This document shows positions 19,259-27,563 of a DNA stretch of 64,000 nt, one piece after another (position 1 is the stretch's first letter; every line of letters begins with the position of its first letter). Source of the DNA: Massilia sp. 9096 (GTDB lineage Bacteria > Pseudomonadota > Gammaproteobacteria > Burkholderiales > Burkholderiaceae_D); contig NZ_JQNN01000001.1 in the NCBI RefSeq assembly GCF_000745265.1, forward strand, positions 5,490,449-5,554,448. Reading direction: 5' to 3'. Below the pieces are notes generated by a model. It saw only the letters and a list, made by a program, of their open reading frames with translations, made no database searches and had not been told where the DNA came from. The position numbers were made by a program, and so were the translations under genes.

Positions 19259-19404
19259 GGTGGGATCTCGCGGCAGCGGCGGATCGGGACAAACGTCAAG
19301 TATAAGGCATCGGCTTGCCGGGGGCGAGAAGGGGTGGTGGAGCACGGCTATATATCAGTCGTTGCAGGAATGCGACAACACAGCCGTTTCGCGCAGCTTG
19401 ATGC

Positions 19405-19445
19405 ATTTGGTGCGGTGCTCCACCAGCGTACCCGACGCACCAAAT
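19405..19445. repeat. 10-bp inverted repeat, 21-bp spacer
   Basis: ATTTGGTGCG and CGCACCAAAT are perfect complements. The TTGGTGC core resembles NtrC half-sites, but the arms point the opposite way and are too far apart for a standard box. Confidence 0.5.
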
Positions 19446-19596
19446 TAGCAAGAGGAATATTTTTGCTAAAGCATAAGGTTATTACAAATAAATACAAAGA
19501 TGAGTGTACATACATCGATATTCCGCGAAGTTTTTGAATTATCCGCCATTCGGTATGCGTCGAGGGGCAGCGCATCGTCGTCAAGCTTCATGAAAA

Positions 19597-19613
19597 TGCA
19601 CTTTGCTGGTGCA
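19597..19613. promoter_or_regulatory. NtrC-type box upstream of TBDR3
   Basis: TGCAC-TTTGC-TGGTGCA has the same 17-bp architecture as the strong glnA box (TGCAC-TTCAT-TGGTGCA). It lies 44 bp before the -35 element of the proposed TBDR3 promoter. I found no well-spaced sigma-54 promoter between it and the gene, so its role is inferred. Confidence 0.55.
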
Positions 19614-19656
19614 GCAAAAGCGAAAGAATGTGGTGTCCCGCGACAATTTTCTAGTA

Positions 19657-19686
19657 TTGACGCTTTCTTCGCGGCTATGGTTTTAT
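19657..19686 (+). promoter_or_regulatory. predicted sigma-70 promoter of TBDR3
   Basis: TTGACG, 18 bases, TTTTAT. The surrounding 48 bp (19657-19704) matches 23438-23485 upstream of TBDR4 at about 39 positions, including an unbroken GCTATGGTTTTATGAA. Confidence 0.6.
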
Positions 19687-19891
19687 GAATAGATCAGTAA
19701 CGTTTGACGTAGATCGGATGTTAGTTGAGAGCTTTGTTCTGAACGGACAGGCATACAAAGCCATAGCGGCAGATGGATGTGGCCAAAGCGCCATCGGAAC
19801 CTGTGAGCGGCAGTCTGGCTAGCGCCCGGCTGTCGTTGCACCGACGACGCATTGGCCATATCGAATGAAGATCCCACAAGGAGAAGTGTTC

Positions 19892-22819
19892 ATGACGTTG
19901 AAATTGAAGTCGATGCCGTTTGCAATCGCATGCGCGATCGCCAGCGGCGCCCTGGCGGCGAGTGTGCCGGCGATGGCCCAGACCACCGAGGCCGCCGGCG
20001 CCACCCCGAGCGTGCAGCGGGTGACGGTGACCGGTTCGCTGATCAGCCGCACCGACACCGAAACCCCGACCCCGGTCCAGGTGCTGACCGCACAGGAGAT
20101 CCAGCGCAGCGGCAAGACTTCGGTCGCCGAACTGCTCAACGACATCGCCGCCAACGGCGCCGGTACCCTGGGGCAGGGCTTCTCGGGCGCATTCGCCAAC
20201 GGCGCGGCCGGCGTCTCGCTGCGCGGCCTGACCGTCGGCTCGACCCTGGTGCTGATCGACGGGCACCGCATGTCGCCGTACGCGATCGGCGACGACTCGC
20301 AGCGTTCCTTCGTCGACGTCTCCAACATCCCGTTCGACGCCATCGACAGCATCGAGATCCTGAAGTCCGGCGCGTCGTCGCTGTACGGTTCGGATGCGGT
20401 GGCGGGCGTGGTCAACATCAAGCTGAAGAAGAACTTCACCGGCACCCGCGTCGCGGCCGAAGGCGGCAACACCCAGCACGGCGGCGGCAAGACCAAGCGC
20501 GCCTCGATCAGCACCGGCATCGGCGACATCGACACCGACGGCTACAACGCCTTCATCACCGCCGAATGGCGCCGCCAGGGCTCGATCAAGGTGGCCGACC
20601 GCACCCAGTTCCAGTGGGACCAGCTCGACTGGCGTTCGCGCGGCGGCAACGACCTGACTTTCGGCGTGCCGACGTCGCGCCTGGGCTACCTGACCGCGAC
20701 CAGCTCGCCTTTCCTGTACAACCCGTCGGGCCCGGCCCTGCCGGGCACCAATCCGGTCACCGGCAGAGCCTACGGCGCCGTCGACAATCCGGCCAATTAC
20801 CAGTTCCTCGATTCGAACTGCAACTTCACCAAATACCGGGCGGGCGGCTGCGCGGTGTACGACAACGTCGGCAACATCCAGCCGGAAGTCGAAAACACCA
20901 ACCTGTTGATCGGCATGACCAAGAAGCTGACCAACGACTGGGAACTGGCGTTCAAGGGCTCGCTGTTCCGCCGCCAGAGCACCAGCAACCGCGGCCTGGG
21001 CCCGACCTACTCGACCACTACGTTTGCCGGTTACAACATCATCAACAACGGTCAGGTTCTGCCAGGCATCGGCGCAGTGCCGAGCACGCTGTTCACGCCT
21101 GCCGGCACGCCAGGCGCGCAAGTCGGCGCCGGCCTGACCAATCCTTTCCCGAACAACGCCCGACTGTACGGCTACATTCCCGGCGTGCCGGCCACGTCGC
21201 AGCAGCACAACACCGCCGACACCAGCCGCCTGGCGCTCGACCTGCACGGCAGCGCCTACGGCTGGGACGTCAGCGTCGCGGGCGGCCTGACCAAGTCGAA
21301 GGCCAACATCGACTACAGCGGCTACGTCAACCGCGCCGCGTTGTACAGCCTGATCCGCAGCGGCCAATGGAATGTAGTGGGCGGCAACGGCCCCGACCTG
21401 CTGAGCCAGGTCGCGCCCGGGTTCTCGAACGGACTCGAATCGAAGCTGAACTACTTCGACGCGGTCGGCTCGCGCACCCTGATGGACAACCTCGGCGCCG
21501 GCCCGCTGGCCCTGGCGGCCGGCGTGCACTGGCACAAGCGCGACTGGAACGCGCCGCCAGCGGCGCTGACCCAGAACGGCACGGTCGGCAGCACCACCGC
21601 CTTCGTGATGGGTTCGGAAACCAATACCGCCGCCTTCGGCGAACTGCAGGCGACCCCGATCAAGAACCTCGAGCTGCACGTCTCTGGCCGCTACGACCAC
21701 TACGACACCTACGGCAACGAGTTCACGCCTGCCGCCAGCTTCAAGTGGGCCCCGGTGCAGCAGTTCGCCCTGCGCGGCACGTTCGCGCGCGGTTTCCGCG
21801 CGCCGAACCCGGCCGAGAGCGGCAACTCGGGCTCGTTCTTCAGCTCGAACGGCATCGACGATCCGGTCCTGTGCCCGGCCGGCAGCACCAAGCCGGCCGG
21901 CGTCCCGATCACCGGCGCCTGCGCACTCACGCCAACCTACGTGCAGCGTCCGAATCCCGACCTGCAGCCGGAAAAATCCAAGTCCTACACCCTGGGTGTC
22001 GTGCTCGAGCCGGTCAAGGGCCTGAACGCGACCGTCGACTACTACAAGATCGACGTCAGCAACCAGATCGTGACCGCAGCCGGCAACGACCCGAATTATG
22101 CGCCGACCTTCGTGCGCGGCCCGGCTACCCCGATCGACGTCTCGAACGGCAATGGCGGTTCGGTCGTCGCCACCCCGGCCGTGGGTCCGATCCTGTTCGC
22201 GGAATCGCGCTACATCAATGCCGGTACCACCAAAACCACCGGCATCGAAACCAACGTGAACTACCGCTGGCGCCTGCCGAGCGATCTGGGCACGCTGCGC
22301 GCCGACCTGAGCGAAGCCCATACCTTCGGCTACGAGCAGACCATCGCCGGCGTCACTTACCAGCTGGCCGGCACCCAAGGTCCGTCGGTGGTGTCGGGTG
22401 CGACCGGTTCGCCGAAGGACCGCGCACAGTTCAGCCTCGACTGGGCGCGCGGCCCCCTGGACGTGACCGTGAACGTGAACTACACCAGCAGCTTCTCGGC
22501 GCTCGACCCGTCGGCCGGCGCCAACAACTGCGCCACGGCCGCCGCCGCGATCACCGGCCGTGCCTACTTCACGGGCCCGACCCAGCCGAACGCTTACTGC
22601 CAGATCGCATCGTTCACCGCAACCAACCTGAACGTGCAGTACAAACTGAGCGAGAACCTGACGGTGCGCGGCGTGATCCTGAACCTGTTCGACCGCCAAC
22701 CGCCGCTGGATCCGAACACCTACGGCAACTCGACCGTGCAGACCGCCTACAACGCGTCGCTGCACCAGGCGGGCGCCGTCGGCCGTTTCTTCAGTCTCGG
22801 CCTGGCTTACACGTTCTGA
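19892..22819 (+). CDS. TonB-dependent outer-membrane receptor (TBDR3)
   Basis: A 975-aa receptor. The signal peptide is MTLKLKSMPFAIACAIASGA through VPAMA. The plug starts VTVTGSLISRTDTETPTPV and contains VSLRGLTVGSTLVLIDGHR and IEILKSGASSLYGSDAVAGV. The barrel ends FSLGLAYTF. Chosen start: ATG 19892, eight bases after AGGAG; the frame is open upstream to 19865. It is a close paralogue of TBDR4 across its whole length (for example QHGGGKT, NWELAFKGSLF-type and PDLQPEKSKSY segments recur), so the pair arose by tandem duplication. The long leader (about 200 nt) and the NtrC-type box set its control apart from TBDR4. Ligand unknown. Confidence 0.93.
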   Translation: MTLKLKSMPFAIACAIASGALAASVPAMAQTTEAAGATPSVQRVTVTGSLISRTDTETPTPVQVLTAQEIQRSGKTSVAELLNDIAANGAGTLGQGFSGAFANGAAGVSLRGLTVGSTLVLIDGHRMSPYAIGDDSQRSFVDVSNIPFDAIDSIEILKSGASSLYGSDAVAGVVNIKLKKNFTGTRVAAEGGNTQHGGGKTKRASISTGIGDIDTDGYNAFITAEWRRQGSIKVADRTQFQWDQLDWRSRGGNDLTFGVPTSRLGYLTATSSPFLYNPSGPALPGTNPVTGRAYGAVDNPANYQFLDSNCNFTKYRAGGCAVYDNVGNIQPEVENTNLLIGMTKKLTNDWELAFKGSLFRRQSTSNRGLGPTYSTTTFAGYNIINNGQVLPGIGAVPSTLFTPAGTPGAQVGAGLTNPFPNNARLYGYIPGVPATSQQHNTADTSRLALDLHGSAYGWDVSVAGGLTKSKANIDYSGYVNRAALYSLIRSGQWNVVGGNGPDLLSQVAPGFSNGLESKLNYFDAVGSRTLMDNLGAGPLALAAGVHWHKRDWNAPPAALTQNGTVGSTTAFVMGSETNTAAFGELQATPIKNLELHVSGRYDHYDTYGNEFTPAASFKWAPVQQFALRGTFARGFRAPNPAESGNSGSFFSSNGIDDPVLCPAGSTKPAGVPITGACALTPTYVQRPNPDLQPEKSKSYTLGVVLEPVKGLNATVDYYKIDVSNQIVTAAGNDPNYAPTFVRGPATPIDVSNGNGGSVVATPAVGPILFAESRYINAGTTKTTGIETNVNYRWRLPSDLGTLRADLSEAHTFGYEQTIAGVTYQLAGTQGPSVVSGATGSPKDRAQFSLDWARGPLDVTVNVNYTSSFSALDPSAGANNCATAAAAITGRAYFTGPTQPNAYCQIASFTATNLNVQYKLSENLTVRGVILNLFDRQPPLDPNTYGNSTVQTAYNASLHQAGAVGRFFSLGLAYTF

Positions 22820-22836
22820 TCTCCGGCAGTACCGGC

Positions 22837-22873
22837 AAAAAGCCCCGGGGCGCAGTTGGCCCCGGGGCTTTTT
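22837..22873 (+). terminator. intrinsic terminator of TBDR3
   Basis: A GC-rich stem AAAAGCCCCGGGGC / GCCCCGGGGCTTTT, then T residues, 18 bp after the stop codon. Confidence 0.9.
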
Positions 22874-22879
22874 CTTTTC

Positions 22880-23437
22880 CTCGCCGATGATGGGGCGAGA
22901 AGAGGTCTGGTACCCGGATCAAGGCTGCGCAATTTTTAGCTGATAAACGTCATGCAAAGTGCATACGTTGTAGTAAACCAACGTTCTTGCCGTACAAAAT
23001 TTCCTTTTTCTCCAATTGCCTTGCGCTGTCGCGGTGCAAGCGAACGCAAGCATGCCCTGTTACGGACTTTTTTATTGCAACGCAATAAACGTATTCCTTC
23101 TGTCGTTACCACAAACTCCGCTGTATTTGCGTATATCTGTTACGAATTCTTACGACTGTAAGTAATGGGGTGTGTAAATACTGGTTAATTGCTTGTCAAA
23201 TAAAAGGCAAGCGCCAACCCCATTTTTTCGTTACAACCTGTTACAGGTGTAAAGGCGAGGCCGGATGTGGGCCCTCGGTGCATACCGGATAGCTATCCAG
23301 TCTCCCGATGGCTCGGCTTTCGCAGCCTGGGCATTTTTGCCGCTGTCTGATTCACGCCGCGTCGCAGTATCAGGAACATCCCCATTTTGGTGCATCAGCA
23401 CATCGAATTTCACGACCGGAAGCGGATTGTCTTCTGT
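22880..23437. other. intergenic region between TBDR3 and TBDR4
   Basis: About 560 bp, more AT-rich than the genes. It contains a near-palindrome ATGCAAAGTGCAT (22951-22963) and a compound hairpin with a T-run (23164-23228, listed separately). A 69-codon open frame (22952-23161) ends just before that hairpin but has no ribosome site or recognisable similarity. Confidence 0.45.
23164..23228 (+). terminator. compound hairpin with T-run, orphan terminator or leader structure
   Basis: The outer stem AATGGGGT (23164-23171) / ACCCCATT (23217-23224) encloses a smaller GCTTG / CAAGC hairpin and is followed by TTTTTT. It has terminator form, yet no gene ends upstream on the plus strand within 340 bp, which suggests an unannotated small RNA or a regulatory leader. 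Confidence 0.5.
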
Positions 23438-23467
23438 TTGACACTTTCTTGATTGCTATGGTTTTAT
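23438..23467 (+). promoter_or_regulatory. predicted sigma-70 promoter of TBDR4
   Basis: TTGACA, 18 bases, TTTTAT, embedded in the 48-bp block shared with TBDR3. It lies about 250 bp before the TBDR4 start, implying a long untranslated leader. Confidence 0.6.
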
Positions 23468-23689
23468 GAACTGATCGATAACGTTCTATTCGCAATAAGC
23501 GTGAGTCGAAACTGTTTGTCCTAAGAGTCAATACAGGATGAGCATGGGTAAATACAGCAGTCAAGATAAGAGGTTCAAGCAGTACCAGGTCGCCGGGGAC
23601 CATCGTCGTGTGGCTTCACACGAGCTACCGCGATCCGGCGGCGATTGCAATCCGCTTTTTTGAATGAAATCCTAGAAGGAGATGTGTCC

Positions 23690-26614
23690 ATGATGTTCAA
23701 GATGAAGTCGATGCCATTTGCGGTCTCGTGCGCAATTGCTGGCGGCGCTCTGCTGGCCAGTGTGCCCGCGCTGGCCCAGTCCACGGCGCCGGAAGGCGCG
23801 ACCTCCAGCCAGGCGGCGCCCCAGCGCGTGGTCGTGACCGGCTCGCTGATCAGCCGTACCGACACCGAAACCGCAGCGCCGGTCCAGGTGCTGACGGCGC
23901 AAGACCTGCAACGCAGCGGCAAGACCTCGGTCGCCGAGCTGCTGAGCGACCTGGCCGCCAACGGCGCCGGCACGCTGGGCACCGGTTTCTCGGGCGCATT
24001 CGCCAACGGCGCTTCCGGCGTGTCGCTGCGCGGCCTGTCGGTCGGCTCGACCCTGGTGCTGATCGACGGTCACCGCATGTCGCCGTACGCGATCGGCGAC
24101 GACGGCGAGCGCTCCTTCGTCGACGTCTCCAACATCCCGTTCGACGCCATCGACAGCATCGAAGTCCTGAAGTCCGGCGCGTCGTCGCTGTACGGCTCGG
24201 ACGCGGTGGCCGGCGTGGTCAACATCAAGCTCAAGAAAAGCTTCAACGGCACCCAGTTCAAGACCGAAGCCGGCAACAGCCAGCACGGCGGCGGCAAGAC
24301 CCAGCGCGCGTCGATCAGCACCGGCATCGGCGACCTGGACAACGACGGCTACAACGCCTTCGTCACGGCCGAATGGCGCCACGAGGGTGCGATCAAGGAA
24401 TCGGACCGCGACCAGTACGCCTGGGACAACCGCGACTGGCGTTCGCGCGGCGGCAACAACCTGACCCTGGGCGTGCCGACCTCGCTGAACAATTTCCTGA
24501 CGCCGACCAGCTCGCCGTTCCTGTACAACCCGACCGGCCAGGGCGGCGCCAGCAATCCGGCCAACTTCCAGTTCCTGGATTCGAGCTGCAATTTCGTCAA
24601 GTACCGGGCCGGTCAGTGCGCCGTGCGCGATACCGACTCCTACCTGCAGCCGCAGAGCGATAACATCAACGTCCTGCTCGGCATGACCAAGAAGCTGAGC
24701 GGCGATTGGGAACTGGCCTTCAAGGGCTCGCTGTTCGGACGCACCAGCGACAACAACCGCGGCGTGCCGACGACTTACTCGACCAGCAGCTTTGCGGGTA
24801 ATACCATCATCAACTACGCCGGCCAGGCGACGCCGGCCGTCGGCGCGATCCGCAGCACGACCTTCGCCCCTGGCGCCGCGGTCGGCGCCAACGTGACCAA
24901 TCCGTTCGCGCCGAGCGGCTACGTCAGCCCAACCAATGTGGTCGATACCGGCCGCGCCCGCCTGTACGGCTACATCCCCGACATCGATCCGAACTCGTCG
25001 CAGCACAACCGCGCCCAGACGACCCGTTTCGCGCTCGACCTGCACGGCAGCGCCTGGGGCTGGGACACCAGCATCGCCGGCGGCATCACGCAGTCGCGCG
25101 TCGCCATCGACTACAGCGGCTACATCAACCGCCCCGCACTGTACAGCGCGATCAACAGCGGCCAGTGGAACGTCCTGGGCGGCAACGATCCGTCGCTGGT
25201 GGCGCAAGTGTCGCCGACCTTCTCGAACACCTCGGTCTCGAAGCTGAACTACTTCGACGCCAGCGGTTCGCGCACGTTGATGGACAACTTCATGGCAGGC
25301 CCGCTGGCCCTGGCGGCCGGCGTGCACTGGCACAAGCGCACCTGGGATTCGCCGTCGCCTGACCTGCTGCTGAACGGCACGGCCGGCGGCACCTCGGCCT
25401 TCGTGTTCGGTTCGGAGACCGACACCGCGATCTTCGGCGAGCTGCAGGCGACCCCGCTCAAGAACACCGAGGTGCACCTGTCCAGCCGTTACGACCACTA
25501 CGACACCTACGGCAACTCGTTCACGCCGGCGGCCAGCTTCAAGTGGACCCCGGTGCAGCAGTTCGCCCTGCGCGGCAACTTCGCACGCGGCTTCCGTGCG
25601 CCGAACCCGGCGGAAACCGCCTCGGCGGGCTCGGTCTTCCTGTACAACGCGATCAACGACCCGATCCTGTGCCCGAGCGGCAAGACGACCACCGCCGGCA
25701 GCTTCGCTTCCGGTTGCGGTATCCAGCCGGCCTACGTGCAGCAGACCAACAAGAACCTGTCGCCGGAAAAATCGAAGTCGTATGACCTGGGCATCGTGCT
25801 CGAGCCGCTGCGCGGCCTGAACGCGACCCTGGACTACTACAAGATCCAGGTCAACAACCAGATCGTGACCTCGGCCGGTAACGACCCGAACTACACCCCG
25901 GTGTACGTGCGCGGCGCCCCGACCCCGATCGACATGTCGAACGGCGACGGCACCACCAGCCTGGTGACCCCGCCGGCCGGTCCGATCCTGTACGCGAACT
26001 CGCCGTACATCAACCTGGGCGAGACCAAGACCGCCGGTATCGAAGCGGACGTGAACTACCGCTGGCGCATGCCGAGCGACCTGGGCACGCTGCGCGCCGA
26101 CCTGAGCGCCGCGCACACGTTCAGCTACGAGCAGAGCATCGGCGGTACGACTTACGAGCTGGCCGGCACGCAAGGCCCGTCGGTGGTGTCGGGCGCGACC
26201 GGCAATCCGAAGGACCGCGCCCAGTTCTCGCTGGACTGGGTCCGTGGCCCGCTGGACGTGACCTTGAACGTCAACTACACCAGCTCGTTCTCGACCAAGG
26301 ACCCGTCGGTGGGCGGCACCGACTGCGCCTCGACCGCGCTCGACGTCGGCGGTCGTACCTACTTCCAGGGCCTGACCCAGCCGGCCAACTATTGCGAGGT
26401 GTCGTCGTTCACCGCGACCAACCTGAACGTGCAGTACAAGCTGAGCGACAACCTGACCCTGAAAGGTTCGATCCTGAACCTGTTCGACCGTCAGCCGCCG
26501 ATCGACGTCGGCACCTATGGCAACTCGGGTGCGCAGACCTCGTACAACGCCTCGCTGCACCAGGCAGGCGCGGTCGGCCGCTTCTTCAGCGCTGGCCTGA
26601 ACTACACGTTCTAA
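23690..26614 (+). CDS. TonB-dependent outer-membrane receptor (TBDR4)
   Basis: A 974-aa receptor, paralogue of TBDR3. The signal peptide runs from MMFKMKSMPFAVSCAIAGGA to VPALAQ. The plug begins VVVTGSLISRTDTETAAPV and has VSLRGLSVGSTLVLIDGHR and IEVLKSGASSLYGSDAVAGV. The barrel ends FSAGLNYTF. An AGGAG site lies eight bases before ATG 23690. Differences from TBDR3 cluster in the segments around residues 210-330 and 600-650, which are expected to be extracellular loops, so the two may bind different ligands. Followed by its own terminator. Confidence 0.93.
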   Translation: MMFKMKSMPFAVSCAIAGGALLASVPALAQSTAPEGATSSQAAPQRVVVTGSLISRTDTETAAPVQVLTAQDLQRSGKTSVAELLSDLAANGAGTLGTGFSGAFANGASGVSLRGLSVGSTLVLIDGHRMSPYAIGDDGERSFVDVSNIPFDAIDSIEVLKSGASSLYGSDAVAGVVNIKLKKSFNGTQFKTEAGNSQHGGGKTQRASISTGIGDLDNDGYNAFVTAEWRHEGAIKESDRDQYAWDNRDWRSRGGNNLTLGVPTSLNNFLTPTSSPFLYNPTGQGGASNPANFQFLDSSCNFVKYRAGQCAVRDTDSYLQPQSDNINVLLGMTKKLSGDWELAFKGSLFGRTSDNNRGVPTTYSTSSFAGNTIINYAGQATPAVGAIRSTTFAPGAAVGANVTNPFAPSGYVSPTNVVDTGRARLYGYIPDIDPNSSQHNRAQTTRFALDLHGSAWGWDTSIAGGITQSRVAIDYSGYINRPALYSAINSGQWNVLGGNDPSLVAQVSPTFSNTSVSKLNYFDASGSRTLMDNFMAGPLALAAGVHWHKRTWDSPSPDLLLNGTAGGTSAFVFGSETDTAIFGELQATPLKNTEVHLSSRYDHYDTYGNSFTPAASFKWTPVQQFALRGNFARGFRAPNPAETASAGSVFLYNAINDPILCPSGKTTTAGSFASGCGIQPAYVQQTNKNLSPEKSKSYDLGIVLEPLRGLNATLDYYKIQVNNQIVTSAGNDPNYTPVYVRGAPTPIDMSNGDGTTSLVTPPAGPILYANSPYINLGETKTAGIEADVNYRWRMPSDLGTLRADLSAAHTFSYEQSIGGTTYELAGTQGPSVVSGATGNPKDRAQFSLDWVRGPLDVTLNVNYTSSFSTKDPSVGGTDCASTALDVGGRTYFQGLTQPANYCEVSSFTATNLNVQYKLSDNLTLKGSILNLFDRQPPIDVGTYGNSGAQTSYNASLHQAGAVGRFFSAGLNYTF

Positions 26615-26653
26615 GCAGGAGCCGCAGCGGCAGCGATGCCGCTGTACGACAGC

Positions 26654-26694
26654 ACGCCCCGGCACGCACGCGAGTGCGCCGCCGGGGCGTTTTT
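26654..26694 (+). terminator. intrinsic terminator of TBDR4
   Basis: Stem ACGCCCCGGC / GCCGGGGCGT with an inner hairpin in the loop and a following T-run, 40 bp after the stop codon. Confidence 0.85.
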
Positions 26695-26711
26695 CATCTG
26701 CCCTCTATATA

Positions 26712-27440
26712 TTAGATACCGCCCCAGGCCGCCGCCAGCATCGCCAGCGCCGCCAGCCCGGCGGTCTCGGTGCGCAGCACGCGCGGCCCCATCGACAGTG
26801 GCACCGCGCCGGCCTGGATCGCCGCTTCTTCCTCCTCCGCAGACCAGCCGCCTTCCGGCCCGACCAGCAGGCAGCTCGCGCGCGCGGGCGTGACGCGCGC
26901 CCACGCGGCCAGCGACGCGTCGGCGCGCGGGCTGAGCAGGATGCGCGTGACCTCAGACGCCGGTTGCGCGATCCAGCGATCGAAAGCCTGCAGCGGCGCC
27001 ACCTCGGCCAGCCGGTTGCGCCCGCATTGCTCGGAGGCGCTGACCACCACCGCCTGCCAGTGCGCCAGGCGCTTGTCGGCGCGCTCGCCCGCCAGCTTGA
27101 CCACCGAGCGGCGCGCCGCCAGCGGCACGATCGCCGCGACGCCCAGCTCGACCGCCTTTTCCACGATCCAGTCCATCTTGCTTCCCTCGGGCAGGCCCTG
27201 GGCCAGCGTGATCGGGTAGGGCAGTTCGGCCTCGATTGCCTCGATGGCGACGACCTCGGCCGTGGCGCGCCGCTTGCCGATCTCGGCCAGGCGTGCGTGC
27301 GCCTGGCCGCCGGCGCCGTTGAACAGCACCAGCTCGTCGCCCGGCTGCTGGCGCACGACGTGCAGATGGTGAGCGACGGTTTCCGGCAGGTCGACGATGG
27401 CGCCGGGATGCAGCGGCTGCGGGCAGTAAAAGCGTGGCAT
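26712..27440 (-). CDS. rsmE: 16S rRNA (uracil-1498-N3)-methyltransferase RsmE
   Basis: A 242-aa SPOUT-fold methyltransferase that methylates U1498 of 16S rRNA using SAM. An N-terminal PUA-like domain (1-70: MPRFYCPQPLHPGAIVDLPE) precedes the SPOUT domain with the knot motifs QGLPEGSKMDWIVEKAVELGV, LLVGPEGGWS and SMGPRVLRTETAGLAAL, all diagnostic for RsmE. Length is standard. I start at ATG 27440; an upstream in-frame ATG at 27470 would add ten residues. It is divergent from tkt. Confidence 0.95.
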   Translation of the reverse strand: MPRFYCPQPLHPGAIVDLPETVAHHLHVVRQQPGDELVLFNGAGGQAHARLAEIGKRRATAEVVAIEAIEAELPYPITLAQGLPEGSKMDWIVEKAVELGVAAIVPLAARRSVVKLAGERADKRLAHWQAVVVSASEQCGRNRLAEVAPLQAFDRWIAQPASEVTRILLSPRADASLAAWARVTPARASCLLVGPEGGWSAEEEEAAIQAGAVPLSMGPRVLRTETAGLAALAMLAAAWGGI

Positions 27441-27563
27441 GGATGGCAATGCGGTGGTTGAGCAGGCCGCCATTTTAATTGTTGCCGGGCGCCCTCTGGT
27501 AAAATACTCGGTTAACGCAAGCCGCATCGCCACAGCTTCCCAATCCTCAGACTCACCACATCC

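Larger units (their letters stand above)
19259..19656. other. AT-rich intergenic region upstream of TBDR3
   Basis: About 400 bp without a convincing gene. It holds a perfect inverted repeat ATTTGGTGCG (19405-19414) / CGCACCAAAT (19436-19445) separated by 21 bp, and an NtrC-type box at 19597-19613. Short open frames exist on both strands but lack ribosome sites and family resemblance. Confidence 0.5.

Noticed and set aside
19500-19688. 62-codon plus-strand frame upstream of TBDR3
   Set aside because: It covers the NtrC-type box and the promoter block, has no ribosome site and no recognisable features.
22952-23161. 69-codon frame ending just before the orphan hairpin
   Set aside because: Tempting because of the terminator-like structure after it, but it has no ribosome site and its composition is typical of random sequence. 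The region is kept as a possible small RNA instead.
23384-23400. NtrC box upstream of TBDR4 (TTTTGGTGCATCAGCACA)
   Set aside because: The half-sites are in the wrong order and spacing (TGGTGC-N4-GCAC) for the consensus.
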